Assembly: GCA_016207225.1 (NCBI GenBank)
Contig: JACQQB010000068.1
Coordinates: 1-8,854, forward strand
Direction: 5' to 3'
DNA length: 8,854 nucleotides
From: Microcaldota archaeon
GTDB taxonomy: Archaea; Micrarchaeota; Micrarchaeia; Burarchaeales; JACQQB01
Shown one piece after another: positions 5,328 through 8,854 of this stretch. The translations under genes were made by a program, and so were the position numbers. Every line of letters begins with the position of its first letter. Positions within the stretch are counted from its first letter, which is position 1. The notes under the pieces are model-generated. The model made no database searches. It saw only the letters and a program-made list of their open reading frames with translations, and was not told the origin of the DNA.

Positions 5328-7700
5328 ATGCCTCCTCAAGTTAAAACAGGTGAATTACAAATTTTTGGTAACACTTCAGCAATCTCCAGTGGAATGGCTA
5401 GTCTTGAAATTGCAATGGGCAATATCCAAACTGAAATTACTCGCTTAAGGACTTTCAAGCAAAAACTCTATAGTCCAAAATCCCCATTTACTGCTAGCAA
5501 TCTTGGGGAACTGCAGCCAATAAGGAATATAACTGAAAGCCAAATTCCAGTAATTCTTAAGTCTATAAGCAGCCTGCAAGTTCAAGCAGGTCAAATTCAG
5601 GAAAAGGCAAGGAGGGCCGGGGATAATGCAACAGCACAACAGGCCCAGGTTTTAATTGATAGGCTGAATGAACTTCACAACACACTCACTTTTCTAAGAC
5701 ATACTATTACTAATGAGTTAAAGAAAGCGGGCATTGAAATTGTAGGTATACGCAGAGAAACACCTTTCGGCTTTCGTATTATAGGCGGCAATATCCAGCC
5801 TGCTAAACTTCTAGATGGAGTTACTGAATCTCTCAGGTCCTATGCCAAGACACAAACCAGTCTCAATGCAATCTTGAGAGACATAAACAATATCCAAATA
5901 CAATTCCAGACAGTTCAGGAGGCAAAAGTTAAGGTATTCTCAAAACCTGGCAAAATAACCATAATGGCTACAATCGGCGGTCGTCCTGCAGGCAACGTTG
6001 ATATCAGAATATTCCGACCAGGGGTTGGGGCAATAACTGAAACATTACAAAATGGCGAAATCTCACTCTCTATATCCCCCCCAGGAGAATGGCGTGTAAC
6101 CAGGGTTGGCAACTATAGGATAGAAAGTGGTGGAGTGGCGTTCACTGCCCAAGCGCCAAGCGTAGCATCAAGACAGACGACAGCTTCTGGAACAGCGGTT
6201 GCGAGCATAATCACTCTTCCTGAAAGAAGAAAGATTGGCAGTGAAATATGTCTCAAGCTTACTGACTCGCAGGACAATTTAATCAAGCAAGGAACAGCAG
6301 TAACTATCCTTGGCCCTGATGGCATATTGAAACTAAGAGTCGGCAGATTCGGACAGGTTGTGTTTACTCCAACTACAGCAGGCGATTACAGAATAGCTTC
6401 AGTGGAAGGCTATGGCAAAATCAAGACTGTAACCTATGTCGCAGGCAAAAAACCACGGATTAGTGACACTAAACTTGCATTTAACATATCTGACGCCCCC
6501 ACACTGGCTTCCAGAGGTACAGTGCCAAGACCGAGGATTCCACCCAGTCCTGCTAGAGTAGATGAAGTTTCAGGAATGGTTCCGGCTAGGGCTAGAAAGC
6601 CAGTAGAGTTACAAGTAACAGGCAGCATAAAGTTTCTGGAAGATGAAGGAGTAATCTCTATTCAAATTGAAGCTAACCAGCCAATAGACCTAAAAGGCAA
6701 GAAAGTAAGGATACGAACACCTGACGGAACATACATTGAAGAAACAATCGGCAGGGGAAACAGGGTCAGCTTTACTCCTACTATAGGTGGAAAATACACA
6801 ATAGACTCACTTCCAGACTATAACATAAACCATGATGCTACAATGGTGCCCTACACTGTCTTGGCAGGATCAAGATATGATAATGAGCGAAACCTTATCG
6901 TAATTCACTTTAGCAGAAAAGGCGAGGTTTTCGATGTTTCTGGTAAAAAAGTAACTGTGCTTGGGCCAAACAACACTACAATTCAGGGCAGGGTGGACAG
7001 CCACAACAACTTTTCTTTTACGCCACAATCTGGCGCATCCTACAGGCTCCTCTCTCTTGAAGGCCACTTCCCGCCACCAGCACCGCTAAGGCTACCTTCA
7101 CAGGAAGTACTGGCTCAAAGAAAAGACTTTGAACTCAGAAGAGAAAGGTATGAAATTGTCCAGGAGCTTAAAATCCGCAGGAGCGAATTATGGCGTACAT
7201 ATCCTAACAACCCCGCACTAAGGGTCATGGCAAGCCAGGCCTATAATTCTGATTATTCACGATTGCAAAGGTTAAAGTCGCATGATGAGATAGTGTCCTT
7301 CAGGCCTACAAGCTTGGACAATGCCTCTACTCTTGCCCAGGCAATAAATGAAAAGCATAACAAGGCACTTGAAACAATCACCAGTTTATTCGGGAGTGAC
7401 CAAAGTTCTGGTTCCACATTCTGGCAGCTAAGGGGAACAGCAAGCGCAGGCTCTGGTTTATACGGTGTTCTCTACAAAGTGATGAAGTCAGGAGACCTGA
7501 GTCTATACGATAAATTCATCAGCTTCATACGTTCGTATGCAACGGTTGCCAAAACACTAGAAAGCAAAAAAGACTCATTAGGTGACCAGTACAATGATAT
7601 CCAATATCAACTGGCCACTGCTTACAGGGAAGCTGTAAGGGACATAAGTAAATTCGACCAAAGAAGGCTTGTTGCAATACAAGAAAGATTACCTGTATAA
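5328..7700 (+). CDS. Large protein with four beta-sandwich repeats between helical ends, unknown function
   Basis: I do not recognise this 790-aa protein. It has no signal peptide or transmembrane segment, so it should be cytoplasmic unless exported by an unusual route. Residues 20-197 are mostly helical with heptad-like stretches (about 23-48, 68-134 and 160-197), interrupted by a short strand-rich part at 135-155. Residues about 198-588 contain four diverged beta-sandwich repeats of roughly 75-85 residues. A Pro/Arg-rich disordered linker (about 374-427, with RPRIPPSPAR) separates repeats 2 and 3. Residues 592-790 are again helical and charged (EVLAQRKDFELRRERYEIV and onward), with a Gly/Ser-rich break at 689-710. 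The overall plan suggests an elongated scaffold or assembly protein rather than an enzyme; no catalytic motif was seen. It follows the hydrolase gene by 41 bases and precedes the phosphatase gene by 60 bases on the same strand. The ATG at 5328 has a TATA-like region just upstream and no better start nearby. Confidence 0.75.
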   Translation: MPPQVKTGELQIFGNTSAISSGMASLEIAMGNIQTEITRLRTFKQKLYSPKSPFTASNLGELQPIRNITESQIPVILKSISSLQVQAGQIQEKARRAGDNATAQQAQVLIDRLNELHNTLTFLRHTITNELKKAGIEIVGIRRETPFGFRIIGGNIQPAKLLDGVTESLRSYAKTQTSLNAILRDINNIQIQFQTVQEAKVKVFSKPGKITIMATIGGRPAGNVDIRIFRPGVGAITETLQNGEISLSISPPGEWRVTRVGNYRIESGGVAFTAQAPSVASRQTTASGTAVASIITLPERRKIGSEICLKLTDSQDNLIKQGTAVTILGPDGILKLRVGRFGQVVFTPTTAGDYRIASVEGYGKIKTVTYVAGKKPRISDTKLAFNISDAPTLASRGTVPRPRIPPSPARVDEVSGMVPARARKPVELQVTGSIKFLEDEGVISIQIEANQPIDLKGKKVRIRTPDGTYIEETIGRGNRVSFTPTIGGKYTIDSLPDYNINHDATMVPYTVLAGSRYDNERNLIVIHFSRKGEVFDVSGKKVTVLGPNNTTIQGRVDSHNNFSFTPQSGASYRLLSLEGHFPPPAPLRLPSQEVLAQRKDFELRRERYEIVQELKIRRSELWRTYPNNPALRVMASQAYNSDYSRLQRLKSHDEIVSFRPTSLDNASTLAQAINEKHNKALETITSLFGSDQSSGSTFWQLRGTASAGSGLYGVLYKVMKSGDLSLYDKFISFIRSYATVAKTLESKKDSLGDQYNDIQYQLATAYREAVRDISKFDQRRLVAIQERLPV
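5919..7091 (+). repeat. Four tandem protein-level beta-sandwich (Ig-like) repeats inside the 790-aa gene
   Basis: Approximate units are residues 198-276, 298-373, 428-514 and 515-588. The first half of each carries a strand ending in a Gly/Pro turn: VDIRIFRPG (224-232), VTILGPDG (325-332), VRIRTPDG (460-467) and VTVLGPNN (542-549). The second half carries a matching strand: LSISPPGEWRV (247-257), VFTPTTAGDYRI (345-356), SFTPTIGGKYTI (481-492) and SFTPQSGASYRL (563-574). An S/VxxGY- or SLxxY/H-like turn follows. Repeats 2-4 are the most alike; repeat 1 is more diverged. The pattern fits Ig-like or carboxypeptidase-regulatory-like beta-sandwich folds. The repetition is visible in protein but not as obvious DNA repeats, so it is old. 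Confidence 0.7.
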
Positions 7701-7720
7701 GCATTTCTAATCCAGATATG

Positions 7721-7729
7721 TTTTTATAC
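7721..7729 (+). promoter_or_regulatory. Putative archaeal box A for the GAF/SpoIIE phosphatase gene
   Basis: The sequence TTTTTATAC lies 20 bases after the stop of the 790-aa gene and is centred about 36 bases before the ATG at 7761. This would give a transcript with a leader of roughly 10 bases. No Shine-Dalgarno sequence is visible before the ATG. An additional A/T run (AAATATAA, 7739-7746) lies closer to the start. The phosphatase gene may thus have its own promoter even though it follows the preceding gene closely. Confidence 0.4.
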
Positions 7730-7760
7730 CACTTTTTCAAATATAACTCAGCGACCAGTT

Positions 7761-8854
7761 ATGCAACCCAGAGGACCTATCGCAAGAATAGGATCCCAGC
7801 AATTAAGCAGTATCGATCTAGCTAGACTCTCTGCTAGACCTTTAGACAACCTGGTACTGGCAGAGGGAATAGTGGGCTCGGAAAGTACAATGCGCCGCGC
7901 AAGGTCAGAAGGGCTGGAAGCTGAAAATGACCAGTTAAGGGAAACAATAGAAGCCCAGCGGCAAAGAATCCTCTCTCTGCAAAAAGCCCTGAGAAGCGGC
8001 TCAAAAATACACTCGTTCCTGATGCTAAGTGAAAAAATGCCCTCAATAGAGATTATCCACCACATCCTTAATGAAGTACAACTATGCATGGGCTCTGGCC
8101 AATACGTTGGAATACTGCGTTACATGGATGAAACAAAACTTAAGGTCCTAGCCTTTTCTGACACTAACCGCCTTAATACTACAGAAGAGATAAGAACTAA
8201 AATCCACGAGCTCCTGAACAGCATAGCACAGGAATCCTATGAAGCCAAGCAGACCCTCGCAGGACTTGTTCTACAGGATTCAACAACCATCCTAAGTCCT
8301 GAGATACTTGCCCTTGACAAATTCAACGGGGCTTTAAAAGAAACCGGCTTAGAGCCTGTTGCAAGCTTAGCTGTAAAAGAACCTATCGAAGCAAGTAATG
8401 GCAAACAAAAAGCATTCGCAGTGATAACTGTTTATAGGGTTGCAGAAGATAAGCCGGCTGGAATACTGACCAACAGGGACGTTGCAAATTTCGAGGAATA
8501 TCTGGCATCTCCTGGAGTTGCGAATGTTATAAAATCAGCTGTTTTGCTAAAGCAGCTAAGGGATGAGTATGCCAAAAGGGCTCAAGCCCAAATGTCTGAC
8601 CTTAACCTAGCCTCATTGCATCAACGCTCCCTTCTCCCTGCGCAATCTACTCATGCTGACGGAGTTGAAATATCCGCAATTACTAAGCCTACTATCAAGG
8701 TAGGCGGTGATATCTACTATTTTATGCAGGTTGGGGATATTACCAGGGTTTGGGTTATCGATGTCGTGGGAAAAAATGTCTCAGCCTCAATACTCGCAGG
8801 GCCGTTGCAAGTGTTACTGTATACCGCGAGCGAAATGAGAAAGGAGGATGGAAG
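7761..8854 (+). CDS. GAF-like domain plus SpoIIE/RsbU-type PPM serine phosphatase, N-terminal part (cut by right edge)
   Basis: The reading frame is open from the ATG at 7761 to the window end (364 full codons). Residues about 45-80 form a coiled coil (SEGLEAENDQLRETIEAQRQ). Residues about 85-265 have the alternating helix and strand pattern of a GAF-type sensor domain, including QYVGILRYMDETKLKVLAF. Residues 281 onward start a PPM phosphatase of the SpoIIE/RsbU class: LNLASLHQRSLLPAQ (281-295), corresponding to the usual A-x-x-x-QxxLLP, then VEISAIT (302-308), VGGDIYYF (314-321, metal-site Asp317) and VWVIDVVGKN (330-339, metal-site Asp334). Both early metal aspartates are present. Departures from the usual GGDYYD and GDVSGKG are Tyr320 and Asn339. 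Enzymes of this class dephosphorylate anti-sigma-factor antagonists (STAS proteins) in bacterial partner switching. The last 100 or more residues of the catalytic domain lie beyond the window, so an active site cannot be confirmed. There is no transmembrane segment. Confidence 0.85.
   Translation, partial: MQPRGPIARIGSQQLSSIDLARLSARPLDNLVLAEGIVGSESTMRRARSEGLEAENDQLRETIEAQRQRILSLQKALRSGSKIHSFLMLSEKMPSIEIIHHILNEVQLCMGSGQYVGILRYMDETKLKVLAFSDTNRLNTTEEIRTKIHELLNSIAQESYEAKQTLAGLVLQDSTTILSPEILALDKFNGALKETGLEPVASLAVKEPIEASNGKQKAFAVITVYRVAEDKPAGILTNRDVANFEEYLASPGVANVIKSAVLLKQLRDEYAKRAQAQMSDLNLASLHQRSLLPAQSTHADGVEISAITKPTIKVGGDIYYFMQVGDITRVWVIDVVGKNVSASILAGPLQVLLYTASEMRKEDG

Noticed and set aside
7748..8089. 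113-aa open frame on the minus strand
   Set aside because: It lies entirely opposite the start of the GAF/SpoIIE phosphatase gene, which has clear family motifs; the minus-strand product has no recognisable features.

Overview
The window most likely comes from an archaeon, possibly an uncultivated DPANN-type lineage, although the lineage cannot be fixed from sequence alone. Most start codons lack a clear Shine-Dalgarno sequence. Several instead have an AT-rich box A (TATA) element about 24-35 bases upstream, as expected for leaderless or near-leaderless archaeal transcripts. The DNA is moderately AT-rich by eye, genes are tightly packed, and three adjacent genes encode lipoproteins with a lipobox cysteine. 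No tRNA, rRNA, CRISPR array or mobile element was recognised, and no gene-free stretch exceeds 300 bases.

Layout. Bases 1-1005 (+) hold the C-terminal two thirds of an argininosuccinate lyase (argH), cut by the left edge. It converges with a block on the minus strand, read from 4368 down to 1034, of three lipoprotein genes. In transcription order these are a 517-aa protein with two probable alpha/beta sandwich domains and a distinctive C-terminal tail, a 390-aa amidohydrolase-2-like metal-dependent hydrolase, and a 188-aa cupredoxin carrying a cytochrome oxidase subunit II-type CuA site. A single symmetric TATA element at about 4386-4395 appears to drive both this block and a divergent alpha/beta hydrolase gene (4420-5286, +). 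A second box A lies just before the cupredoxin gene, so that gene may also be transcribed alone.

The right half (+ strand) holds two genes that look regulatory or structural. One is a 790-aa protein of no recognised family, built from an N-terminal helical region, four degenerate beta-sandwich repeats and a C-terminal helical domain, with no signal peptide. The other, cut by the right edge, has an N-terminal coiled coil, a GAF-like region and the beginning of a SpoIIE/RsbU-type PPM serine phosphatase domain.

How the parts may fit: the three lipoproteins probably sit on the outer face of the cytoplasmic membrane and may share a cell-surface role, with copper or electron transfer and small-molecule hydrolysis as components. 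The large repeat protein and the phosphatase appear cytoplasmic and could be functionally linked. Both links are inferred from gene order only.
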